Shown here: positions 36,602 through 44,765 of the stretch, in pieces
Numbering within the stretch: position 1 is the stretch's first letter
How the letters are laid out: every line of letters starts with the position of its first letter
Origin: Posidoniimonas corsicana
GTDB taxonomy: Bacteria > Planctomycetota > Planctomycetia > Pirellulales > Lacipirellulaceae
Assembly: GCF_007859765.1 (NCBI RefSeq)
Contig: NZ_SIHJ01000001.1
Span: 2,295,311-2,359,310 of the forward strand
Reading direction: 5' to 3'
DNA: 64,000 nt
Made by a program: the position numbers and the translations under genes
The notes under the pieces: generated by a model
Told to the model about the DNA's origin: nothing
Seen by the model: the letters and a program-made list of their open reading frames with translations, nothing else
Databases searched by the model: none

Positions 36602-36625
36602 CCGCCAACCTGATCGAGTCACCCG
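36602..36625. repeat. 24-bp direct repeat, copy 2
   Basis: Exact second copy of 35664-35687, overlapping the start of the PEP-CTERM gene's stop region by 7 bases. It lies 140 bases beyond the carbonic anhydrase start. Confidence 0.85.
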
Positions 36626-37476
36626 TGGAGTGGGGCGGCTGAGGGGCGCCCGCGAACCAAAACGGCGATCGCCGCTAGTACGACGCCCACCGCCGCGGCG
36701 TGGGGCTCGGGGGCGGCCGTGGCGAACGCCGGCGCGGCGCCGGCCCCGTAGTTGTCCCGCCACTCTTGGTAGTCGGTCAGGCTGAAGGGCGCGCCCAGGC
36801 CGTCACGCCAGACGGTGTAGTCGGCCGCGTCGACCCGGCCATCGCCGTTGAAGTCGCCCTGCAGGTTCTGCGTGGTCACCAGCGTCAGGCTGGTCACCGT
36901 GGCGATGAGGTCGAACAGTGGGAAGTGCGGCGGCGGTCCAATCTCTTCGCCGGCCCCTGAGAAGAAGATGCTCGCGCTCTGGAAGTCGGCCAGATTGATC
37001 ATGGCGGGCAGCAGGTCGTCGGCCAGCGCCGTGCCCTGGGCGTCGTGCAGGATGAGGTCCATCCGCACCGACTCGATCAGCGGCGAGGCGGTCATCGACG
37101 GCGTCGTGTCGCCGGACAGGAAGAAGGAGAGGTAGTCCCCGTCGGGGGCGTTGTTTGTGATGTCGGCAAGAAACGAGTTGGTCGTGTCGAAGTGCCTGCT
37201 GGCGCCATTAGTCCCCCGCACGAAGTTGCCGCCGGGCGGCGTGGCGCTACGGCTGCTGTGGTTGGGCGAGGGGTCGTCGTCCGCGGCGTTGAGGTCCAGG
37301 TCGTACTGGAGGATGGCGGAGAGCGTGTCGCCGGGTTGGACTCCGCCGCCGAGCAGGTCGAGCGGGTCGAGCACGAGGTCGACTCGCGCGGTGAGCTCGA
37401 AACGCGCGAGGTTATCGGCGTTGGCCAGCGGCGGCAGCAACGCGGCGAGCAGCAGGAGCGGACAAACAAACTTCAT
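36619..37476 (-). CDS. Exported PEP-CTERM protein, paralogue 1
   Basis: A 285-residue exported protein with a signal peptide ([18 protein letters not shown]). The mature part begins [19 protein letters not shown] and contains [27 protein letters not shown] and [14 protein letters not shown]. These segments recur in the protein at 48915-49751 in the same order, so the two are paralogues. The C terminus has [20 protein letters not shown], a WRDNYGA repeat, and [23 protein letters not shown], a PEP-CTERM signal. It is probably displayed on the surface. The function of the N-terminal domain is unknown. The ATG was chosen because the signal peptide begins there. Confidence 0.85.
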   Translation of the reverse strand: MKFVCPLLLLAALLPPLANADNLARFELTARVDLVLDPLDLLGGGVQPGDTLSAILQYDLDLNAADDDPSPNHSSRSATPPGGNFVRGTNGASRHFDTTNSFLADITNNAPDGDYLSFFLSGDTTPSMTASPLIESVRMDLILHDAQGTALADDLLPAMINLADFQSASIFFSGAGEEIGPPPHFPLFDLIATVTSLTLVTTQNLQGDFNGDGRVDAADYTVWRDGLGAPFSLTDYQEWRDNYGAGAAPAFATAAPEPHAAAVGVVLAAIAVLVRGRPSAAPLHG

Positions 37477-37604
37477 AGACGCGGGCGATGGCGACGGTGC
37501 ACGGACGCGTCGGAGATCCATCCGCCGGCCCACTGAGTTCCTCAAGCTGAACCTGCAGGATAGCCCCGCGTTTCAGGTCGGGCTAGGGAGTTCGCGGGGG
37601 ACCG

Positions 37605-39002
37605 CTAGCCGGCTTTGCGGGTAGTCGGCTGCGCGGCTACCGCTTCGCGCCACTCGTCGAGTGCGCGCTTGAGCTCGACGGCTTTGTCGGGCTTGGCGCC
37701 GGCCAGGTTCGTTTTCTCGGCCGGGTCGGCGCTCAGGTCGAACAGCATCAGCTGGTCGTCCTCGTGCCACTCGATCAGCTTCCAGTCCCCGCTGCGGACC
37801 GAGCTGTAGGGGGTGGTGCGGTGGTAGTGCGGGTAGTGCCAGAACAGGTTCCGCTCTTCGATTCCGCCCGACCCGGTGAGCACCGGCGACAGGTCCACGC
37901 CGTCCAGGTGCTGCTGCGGCTGGGGCGCGACGCCCGCCAACGCTAGCAGCGTGGGGTAAAAGTCCATCCCGATGATCGGCGTGTCGGAACTGGCCCCAGC
38001 CGGCACGCGACCCGGCCAGACGACGCAGGTCGGCTCGCGTACGCCCCCTTCGAAGGCGGTCCCTTTGCGGCCGCGGAGTCCGCCGCAGGCGTCGTGGCGG
38101 TCGCCGCCGTTGTCGCCGGTGAAGACAATGATGGTGTCGTCGGCCAGGCCCAGCTCGTCCAGCTTGGCGGTGATGCGGCCCACGCTGTCGTCCAGGCTGC
38201 GGTGCATGGCCGCGTAGTTGGCTCGGGCGGCCGCCTGCGCGTGATCGCCGGAACGCTCAATCGCATCGCGGTAGTGGGAGACATACTCCGGCTTGCCCAT
38301 CAGCGGCCCGTGCACCGTGTAGTACGACAGGTAGAGCAGGAACGGCTCGTCGCCCGCCTGATCGAGCAGGCCGAGGGCCTCGTCGGTGAGGCGATCGGTC
38401 AGGTACTCGCCCTCCTCGCCAGACTCGATGCCCGGCATGTCGAACGGGTAGAAGTACTTGCCACGGCCCTTGGGCTGGCCCCACTCGCGACCGCCGATGT
38501 TCACGTCGAACCCGTGCGCCTGCGGGGTGTGCAGCGCCTGCTCCCGCTTGGTCCGCTCGCGCGACCACCGCTTGTCGATCGGCTGCAGGTGCCACTTGCC
38601 GAGGAACCAGGTCTGGTAACCGGCGCCGCGCAGCGTCTCGGGCAGGGTGTCCAACTGCGGGTTGATCTGCCGGTCCCAGTCCGGGATCGCGAGCGGTGCG
38701 TTGGGGTGGGCGTGGCCGGGGATCCAGTCCGTCAGCCGCAGCCGCGCCGGGTAACGCCCGGTGAGCAGCGCCGCACGGCTGGGAGAGCAGACGGTGCACG
38801 CCGCGTACGCGTTGGTGAACCGCATGCCGCGCTCGCACAGTCGGTCGAAGTGGGGTGTGTCGTGCATGGTCGATCCGTAGGCGCTCATCGCCCCCCAGCC
38901 GAGGTCGTCGACCAGCAGGAACACGATGTTGGGCCGCCGCGCAGCCGCCGTCGAAGCCGCGGTCAGCAGCACGACCAAAGCCAGGTGAGCAGAACGATTC
39001 AT
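37605..39002 (-). CDS. Exported type I sulfatase
   Basis: A 465-residue arylsulfatase-family enzyme that hydrolyses sulfate esters, probably of algal polysaccharides. A signal peptide (LALVVLLTAASTAAA) precedes RRPNIVFLLVDDLGWG, whose Asp32 and Asp33 bind calcium. CSPSRAALLTGR contains Cys72, which a formylglycine-generating enzyme must convert. LGKWHL and FTGDNGGD are further metal/substrate blocks, and an HYHRT segment lies near the C terminus. The length is normal. It is followed on the same strand by an FAD oxidoreductase (upstream, 22 bases apart), so the two probably form an operon. No maturase gene is visible in the window. Confidence 0.93.
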   Translation of the reverse strand: MNRSAHLALVVLLTAASTAAARRPNIVFLLVDDLGWGAMSAYGSTMHDTPHFDRLCERGMRFTNAYAACTVCSPSRAALLTGRYPARLRLTDWIPGHAHPNAPLAIPDWDRQINPQLDTLPETLRGAGYQTWFLGKWHLQPIDKRWSRERTKREQALHTPQAHGFDVNIGGREWGQPKGRGKYFYPFDMPGIESGEEGEYLTDRLTDEALGLLDQAGDEPFLLYLSYYTVHGPLMGKPEYVSHYRDAIERSGDHAQAAARANYAAMHRSLDDSVGRITAKLDELGLADDTIIVFTGDNGGDRHDACGGLRGRKGTAFEGGVREPTCVVWPGRVPAGASSDTPIIGMDFYPTLLALAGVAPQPQQHLDGVDLSPVLTGSGGIEERNLFWHYPHYHRTTPYSSVRSGDWKLIEWHEDDQLMLFDLSADPAEKTNLAGAKPDKAVELKRALDEWREAVAAQPTTRKAG

Positions 39003-39024
39003 AGCGCCGCCTGTCGAAAAGGGG

Positions 39025-40662
39025 TCACTTCTTGCCGGCTAGGACCTGCTGCTCACGCAGCAGCACCTCTCGCAGCTCCGCGTAGTGAACGTCTTGGGCG
39101 TCGATGTCGCGCTGGACGGCGATCGACGCCGCGGCCGCGGACGACTGGCCCAGGATCATGAACACCGGCTCCATGCGGATCGAGCCGTACGCGATGTGCG
39201 ACGCCGACAAACAGACCGGCGTCCAGAGGTTGGTGCACTCGCCGGCCTGCGGGACGATCGACCGGTACGAGATTGGGAACGGAGGAAACCCGCCGACCTG
39301 CACGTCGCCCTCGTTGCGGGCGTGGCCGTCGTGGTCGACGTATCGCTGCACGTTGTGCGAGTCCATCGTGTAGGCCGCCATGCCGACCGAGTCCTCCGCC
39401 AGCTCGCGACCCTGGCAGTGGTGCTGCGTCATCACGACCGGGCCGACCATCCGCCGCGCCTCGCGCACGTACAGGCACGGGGGCCAGCCCTCGGTCTCGG
39501 TGAACTCGTCGCGGCAGACGCCCCACTCGGACATCTGGTCGCGGATCTTCTGCGGCACGCGGGGGTGGTTGGCCAGCACCCACATCAGGCCCTGCTGGTA
39601 GGTGAGGTGGGACCGCAGGATCTCTGCGCGGCGCTGGTAGCCCGCCTCGGGGTACTCGTAGTTCTGCCCGATATAGTCCGTGGAGAACCCGCCGTTGTTG
39701 TTGCTGTCGGTCTTGAGGTTGGGCATCCGGTGCAGCGTGAGCGGCGCGAAGTCGAGGCCCGCCTCGAAGTTGCGGAAGAGCAGTTCGTACTCCTCCTCAC
39801 GGAAACCACTGGGTCTGTGGAACGGCACGCGGTTACCGGGCGCGTCGGTCAGGCACATGCGGAAGCAGTAGGCCTGCACGCGGTGGTCGGCGGCTCCCTC
39901 GGCGCCGGGGCCGGTTGGGTCGATGCCGGGCAGCAGGCCGCTCGACGGGTCGCCCGGCCGGGCGTAGGCGTCGACGCCGGGCAGCAGCTGGTGGTTCACG
40001 GCGTGGGCGGTCTGCACGCCGTTGAGGGTTTCGCCGTATTGGGAGTTTGCTTCTCGCCCTACCGTGTATGAGACGCCGGCCGCGGCCAGCAGGTCGCCCT
40101 CGTAGGTGGCGTCGATGAACGCGCGGCCGGTGATCCGCTGGCCGGATTCCAGCTCGATGGAGCGGATGCGCCCTTCCTCAACGGTCACCCCGCCGGGCCG
40201 GACCAGCCGCTCGCCCCGCAGCACACGGATGTTGTCGCGCTGGACCCAGTCCTCGAACACGGCCAGCGCGGCGCTCGGCTCGAAGGTCCACATGGCCTGC
40301 GTGTCGGCCTTCGCGACCCCCTGCCCCGCGTAGCGGTAGTCGGAACGCCGCTGCTGCCGCCAGGCGTCGGGCGACTCGTAGTACGCGCGGATCGCCTGGT
40401 AGAACTCCAGCGACACGCCCCCCACGATGTGCTTGTTGCCGATGTCCGTGTGGCCCAGCCCGTTGGTGCTGAGGCCGCCGATCCGCTGGTCCGGCGAGAC
40501 CACCACCACCGTGCGGCCGTGGCGGGTCGCCTCGACCGCCGCGGCGATGCCGCCGGACGTCCCGCCGTACACGACAATGTCGAACGATGCGGGGGGAGGC
40601 GCCGCCGAAGCGGCGCAAGCGGCTGTCAGCACGAGGGCAGAGAAGAGTAACAATCGGCGCAT
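39025..40662 (-). CDS. Exported FAD-dependent oxidoreductase
   Basis: A 545-residue flavoprotein of the family often annotated FAD-dependent oxidoreductase/xanthan-lyase-like in planctomycetes. A signal peptide (LLFSALVLTAACAASA) precedes FDIVVYGGTSGGIAAAVEATRHG, a GxSGGxxAA nucleotide-binding motif in which Thr/Ser replace the middle Gly. IGGLSTNGLGHTDIG and FIDATYEGDLLAAAGVSYTVGRE are typical of the family. The C terminus has WTPVCLSASHIAYGSIRMEPVFMILGQS. The substrate is probably a sugar or other secreted metabolite. It is 22 bases upstream of the sulfatase gene on the same strand, so the two are likely co-transcribed in exported glycan catabolism. Confidence 0.87.
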   Translation of the reverse strand: MRRLLLFSALVLTAACAASAAPPPASFDIVVYGGTSGGIAAAVEATRHGRTVVVVSPDQRIGGLSTNGLGHTDIGNKHIVGGVSLEFYQAIRAYYESPDAWRQQRRSDYRYAGQGVAKADTQAMWTFEPSAALAVFEDWVQRDNIRVLRGERLVRPGGVTVEEGRIRSIELESGQRITGRAFIDATYEGDLLAAAGVSYTVGREANSQYGETLNGVQTAHAVNHQLLPGVDAYARPGDPSSGLLPGIDPTGPGAEGAADHRVQAYCFRMCLTDAPGNRVPFHRPSGFREEEYELLFRNFEAGLDFAPLTLHRMPNLKTDSNNNGGFSTDYIGQNYEYPEAGYQRRAEILRSHLTYQQGLMWVLANHPRVPQKIRDQMSEWGVCRDEFTETEGWPPCLYVREARRMVGPVVMTQHHCQGRELAEDSVGMAAYTMDSHNVQRYVDHDGHARNEGDVQVGGFPPFPISYRSIVPQAGECTNLWTPVCLSASHIAYGSIRMEPVFMILGQSSAAAASIAVQRDIDAQDVHYAELREVLLREQQVLAGKK

Positions 40663-40860
40663 GGCGGCGGCTCGGTGCAGTTGTGTGGAGCAGGCTCCTT
40701 AGAGCTCACTTCACGCGCCTGTAGCGTTGCTAGCGGGCTGCGGATTCGCTATCGACGTTACAGTTGCGTGAAGCACGCTCTAGATCCTACTGCAACCCAT
40801 TGGCCGCCTGTTAGCGGTTTGCGCTATCCAGAGAATTGGCTACGCCCCGGGCGTCGCGAA

Positions 40861-42564
40861 TCAGTAGCCCAACGCGACGCCGTCCTTGCGGGACTCGGTG
40901 GCGCCGAAGTACACGTTTTGCTCCTGGTCGTACCAGATCGCCTGGTAGCCGCCGAACGAGCCGTCGCCGTCGGCGGTCTGGTGCCCGCGGCGGCGGAGCT
41001 CTTCGATGGTGTCGGCGTTGTAGCCTGTTTCGAGCAGCACCGTGCCGCCGTTGGGCTCGGCCGGGTCGCCGGTTGGCGTGGGCGAGCCGGCGTGCCTCAC
41101 GCGCGGCGCGTCGCCCGCTTCTTGCAGGCCCATACCGAACTCGAACAGATTGAGCAGGATCTGCACGTGCCCCTGCGGCTGCATGTCTCCCCCCATGACG
41201 CCGAAGCTCATTAGCGGGCGGCCCTCTTTGGTGACGAACGCGGGGATAATGGTGTGGAACGGCCGCTTGCCCGGCGCGTACGAGTTGGCGCGGCCGGGCG
41301 TTAGGTCGAACAGCTCGCCCCGGTCCTGCAGGCAGAAGCCGAGCCCTGGCGGGCAGGGCCCCGCGCCGAAGCCGCGGTAGTTGCTCTGGATCAGGGACAC
41401 CATGTTGCGGTCCTGGTCCGCGGTGGTCAGGTAGACGGTGTCGCCGTCGCGGAGCGCCGGGTTGCCGGGCTCGTATGCGGCGCCGGCGGAGGTGGGGCTG
41501 ATCTGAGCGTACCGGCGGGCGCCGTACTCCGGCGAGATCAGCGCGTCGACCGGCGCCTTGGAGAAGTCGGGGTCGGCGTAGAACTTGGCGCGGTCCGCGA
41601 ACGCCAGCTTCTTGGCCTCGACCAGGAAGTGCAGGTGGTCGGCGCTGCCGAAGCCTGCCGCGGCCAGGTCGGCGCCCTTCAGCACTTGCAGCATCTGCAA
41701 CGCGGCGATCCCTTGCCCGTTGGGCGGCAGCTCCCACACGCGGCAGCCGTGGTAGTCCACGCCGACCGGTTCGACCCACTCGCTGCGATGGGCGGCCAGG
41801 TCCTCGCGACGGAGGTAGCCGCCGATGTCGCGCATGAAGCGGTCGATGACGTCAGCGATGTCGCCGCGGTAGAACGCGTCGGCGCCGCCTGCGGCGATCG
41901 CGCGGAGCGTCTGGCCGAGAGCCGGGTTCTTGAATGTCTGGCCGTGGGCGGGGGCCTCGCCGTCGGGCGCGAACACCTCCATGAAGCCGGGGTGTTCGCG
42001 GTGCGCAGCAACCCCGGCCTTCCAGTAGCCGGCGATCACCTCGGTGACCGGGAAGCCATCTTCAGCGCAGCGGATCGCGGGCGTGAGCACCTCGCTCAGC
42101 GGCAGCTTGCCAAATCGCTCGTGCAGTATGATCCAGCCGTCGACGCAGCCCGGCACGGTGATTGGCAGCGGCCCGTAGCTGGGGATGCTGGTGAGGCCCT
42201 GCTCTTTGAACACCTCGGCTGTTAGGGATTTGGGGCTGCGCCCGCTGCCGTTGAGCCCGTAGAGTTGTTGCGACTTGGCGTCCCAAACGATGGCGAACAG
42301 GTCGCCGCCCAGGCCGCAGCTCGTGGGCTCGGTGACGCACAGCACCGCGTTGGCGGCGATCGCGGCGTCCACCGCGTTGCCGCCGGCCCGCAGGATGTCC
42401 ACCGCGGCCAGGCTGGCTAGCGGCTGACTCGTGGCCGCCATTCCGTGTCGCGACACCGCGGGCGAACGGGTCACGAAGTCGCGGCCGCTCGGGCGGTCCG
42501 CGGCCCTGCCGCACAGGGGCACGTAGAGCGTCATCAGGCAGACCAGGGCTAGTGGGCGTGGCAT
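40861..42564 (-). CDS. ggt: Exported gamma-glutamyltransferase
   Basis: A 567-residue N-terminal nucleophile hydrolase that transfers or hydrolyses gamma-glutamyl groups, such as from glutathione. A signal peptide (LALVCLMTLYVPLCG) is followed by MAATSQPLASLAAVDILRAGGNAVDAAIAANAVLCV and GIGGDLFA-like GLGGDLFAIVW. Autocleavage would occur before the Thr in DTVYLTTADQDRN, giving the small subunit; NMVSLIQSNYRGFG continues the active site. The C terminus has GVMGGDMQPQGH. Length and both subunits are complete. The gene is a single unit; the periplasmic location fits glutathione or peptide scavenging. A convergent 87-residue gene lies 190 bases away at 42753, divergent in direction. Confidence 0.93.
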   Translation of the reverse strand: MPRPLALVCLMTLYVPLCGRAADRPSGRDFVTRSPAVSRHGMAATSQPLASLAAVDILRAGGNAVDAAIAANAVLCVTEPTSCGLGGDLFAIVWDAKSQQLYGLNGSGRSPKSLTAEVFKEQGLTSIPSYGPLPITVPGCVDGWIILHERFGKLPLSEVLTPAIRCAEDGFPVTEVIAGYWKAGVAAHREHPGFMEVFAPDGEAPAHGQTFKNPALGQTLRAIAAGGADAFYRGDIADVIDRFMRDIGGYLRREDLAAHRSEWVEPVGVDYHGCRVWELPPNGQGIAALQMLQVLKGADLAAAGFGSADHLHFLVEAKKLAFADRAKFYADPDFSKAPVDALISPEYGARRYAQISPTSAGAAYEPGNPALRDGDTVYLTTADQDRNMVSLIQSNYRGFGAGPCPPGLGFCLQDRGELFDLTPGRANSYAPGKRPFHTIIPAFVTKEGRPLMSFGVMGGDMQPQGHVQILLNLFEFGMGLQEAGDAPRVRHAGSPTPTGDPAEPNGGTVLLETGYNADTIEELRRRGHQTADGDGSFGGYQAIWYDQEQNVYFGATESRKDGVALGY

Positions 42565-42752
42565 TGGAAACGTGGGATCGGTGGCGTGGGATCAGAGGGC
42601 GGTGTCGCGGGGGCGCCTGACGGGTCCTCTTGCAGCAGCCGCTATTCTACCAGACCGTGGACCCGCCTACCGGACGGGCGAGTTTGCCGGCGCCCGCATC
42701 GCACCACTATGATGAGCGGCTTGGATCTGAATTAACGCCGAGGGAATCGATC

Positions 42753-43016
42753 GTGACCAACACTGTGAAGAAGAACGCCGCGCTGGTGATCGTGCTGCTG
42801 CTGGGGATCGCCTGCGGGCGAGGGTGGGGGCAGCAAGAAGTGGCCCTGCCGCCGGTGGAGGCGGACGCACCGGTCGGGTCGTCGCAGCGGTACCTGCTGG
42901 ACTCGTGCGGGTCTCAGTTTGGCAACGCGGCGTACATCGTCGACTCACACACGGGCGATGTGTTCTACGTGAAGAACTCGGGCAGCCCGCGGCGGATCGG
43001 GTCCGTGGCGGACTAG
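42753..43016 (+). CDS. Small exported hypothetical protein
   Basis: An 87-residue protein with a signal peptide (KKNAALVIVLLLGIACGRGWG). The mature part is QQEVALPPVEADAPVGSSQRYLL, then CGSQFGNAAYIVDSHTGDVFYVKNSGSPRRIGSVAD, a short beta-strand unit (YIVDSHTGDVFYV) typical of a single folded hairpin. I do not recognise the family. A GTG start has GAGGGA eight bases upstream, which favours it over the upstream ATG at 42630. Its stop codon overlaps the stop of the convergent GH43 gene by four bases. It may be a small envelope protein. Confidence 0.7.
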   Translation: MTNTVKKNAALVIVLLLGIACGRGWGQQEVALPPVEADAPVGSSQRYLLDSCGSQFGNAAYIVDSHTGDVFYVKNSGSPRRIGSVAD

Positions 43017-44668
43017 AGCGGACGCACGATAACTTCGGCCACGTCGACGGTCCCGCCAGACGGCTCGCCGTTCGGCGCCAGGCAGTACAGGCCGAACTTG
43101 GCGCCGATCCACTTCCCCTCGCGGGCGGAGAACGGCCCGCCCAGGTCCGACCACTCGGCGCCGGGAGTGCGGTAGCTGAAGCGGCACACGCCGCCGTCCT
43201 CGACTTGCAGCCGGAGCTCGACCTGCCCGCCCGGCAGCGTCGCGGATTCGGACTCGCGTTCGCGTTCGCCGCGGTCGGCGCGGCACGTGCGCTGCGAGAC
43301 CGTTAGGCCGTCGTCCGACGCGCCGATGTCGATCGACGCGTAGTCGCGGCCCATGACGATCAGGCCGCAGTGGTCGCCCGGCGTGAGCGCGCTGGCGTCC
43401 AGCCGGCAGGTCGCCTGGAACCGGGGCGCCGGCATCTTCTGCAGCAGCGGGCTGGCGGCGTCCCACAGGTTGCGGAAGCCGTCGGGCCGCGCGGCGGCGG
43501 CCAGCCGGAGCCAGCCGGGGCGTTCGCTCAGCGACCACCAATCGTCCCGCGGGGCGCCCTGCCACTGCCACTGCAGACCCAGGGAGTCCGAATCAAAGCG
43601 GTCGCTGGTTTGCGGCACCACCGTGGAGGCTGAGTCGGCGAATGGCAGCGGGTGCGTTGCGACCGGTTGCCCGACGCCGTCGCCGTCCGGGTCCTCGCCG
43701 ATGACGGGCCAGTCGTCGACCCACCGCATCGGTTCCAGGTGGACAAGCCGACCGTACGGCTGCACCTCCTGGAAGTGCAGGAACCAGGACCGGCCATCAG
43801 GCGTGTCGACCCACGCGCCCTGGTGCGGGCCGTTGACGCTGGTGTCGCCTTGGGCGAGCACGGTCCGCGTCTCGTACGGCCCGCGCACATTCCGCGACCG
43901 GAGCACCAGCTGCCAGCCCTCGGCCACGCCGCCGGCGGGCGCGAAGATGTAGTAGTAGCCGTTACGCTTGTAGAACTTGGGCCCCTCAACCGTGGGGTGC
44001 TCGCGGTGCCCGTCGAACACCACCCAGCCCTTGTCGATCGCTTTGGTCCCGTCGGCGGATAGCTCGACCACGGACAAGATCCCGTTGATGCCGGCCCGCG
44101 AGTGCGCGAACGCCTGCACCATGTAGACGCGGCCGTCGTCGTCCCACAGCGGGCAGGGGTCGATGTTGCCGCTGGCCTTCTTCACCAGCCTGGGTTCCTC
44201 CCACGCGCCGCGGGGATCCCGCGTGCGGGTCATGTAGATGCCCAGGTCGGGGTCGCCCCAGTAGATGTAGTACCAGCCATCGTGGAAGCGGATCGAGGGC
44301 GCCCACACGCCGTTGCCGTGCTGCGGGCGGTCGAACATCGGGTCGTACAGCTTCGGCAGGGCGTGGTTGACCAGCCGCCAGTGCACCAGGTCGGTCGAGT
44401 GCAGGATCGGCAGCCCGGGCACGCAGTTGAACGATGACGACGTCAGGTAGTAGTCGTCCCCCACGCGCACGGCGTCGGGGTCGCTGAAGTCGGAGTGCAG
44501 CACCGGGTTCCGGTAGGTCCCGTCACCGGGGGAAGGATCCCAGGCGGGCGGCGCCGGGGACGCCTGCTGCGCGAGCGCGGGGCGTGCGACCGCCGCGGTC
44601 AGCGCCGCGGACAACAAAGCGAGGGCGACGGGGCGGGCGTACGGCCAGACAGACGGCAGGTGCAACAT
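43013..44668 (-). CDS. Exported glycoside hydrolase family 43 protein
   Basis: A 551-residue five-bladed beta-propeller glycosidase, probably beta-xylosidase or alpha-L-arabinofuranosidase. A signal peptide (ARPVALALLSAALTAAVARPALA) precedes the catalytic domain. It has NPVLHSDFSDPDAVRVGDDYYLTSSSF (general base Asp), an FHDGWYYIYWGDPDLGIY block, and HPTVEGPKFYKRNGYYYIF, where Glu is the expected general acid. A C-terminal beta-sandwich domain (about 345-551, with LGLQWQWQGAPRD and CRFSYRTPGAEWS) is typical of GH43 xylosidases. The ATG at 44668 was chosen because the signal begins close to it. The gene is not in an operon with the sulfatase 4 kb away, but both point to hemicellulose or algal glycan use. 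Confidence 0.92.
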   Translation of the reverse strand: MLHLPSVWPYARPVALALLSAALTAAVARPALAQQASPAPPAWDPSPGDGTYRNPVLHSDFSDPDAVRVGDDYYLTSSSFNCVPGLPILHSTDLVHWRLVNHALPKLYDPMFDRPQHGNGVWAPSIRFHDGWYYIYWGDPDLGIYMTRTRDPRGAWEEPRLVKKASGNIDPCPLWDDDGRVYMVQAFAHSRAGINGILSVVELSADGTKAIDKGWVVFDGHREHPTVEGPKFYKRNGYYYIFAPAGGVAEGWQLVLRSRNVRGPYETRTVLAQGDTSVNGPHQGAWVDTPDGRSWFLHFQEVQPYGRLVHLEPMRWVDDWPVIGEDPDGDGVGQPVATHPLPFADSASTVVPQTSDRFDSDSLGLQWQWQGAPRDDWWSLSERPGWLRLAAAARPDGFRNLWDAASPLLQKMPAPRFQATCRLDASALTPGDHCGLIVMGRDYASIDIGASDDGLTVSQRTCRADRGERERESESATLPGGQVELRLQVEDGGVCRFSYRTPGAEWSDLGGPFSAREGKWIGAKFGLYCLAPNGEPSGGTVDVAEVIVRPL

Positions 44669-44765
44669 GACTCGAGAACAGGGGGCAGAACGAGGCGAAC
44701 AGCCCCTCATTGTACCCGCTGGCCGAGGCGGCTGATTGCATTGGGATGGCCGCTGACCGAACGCC

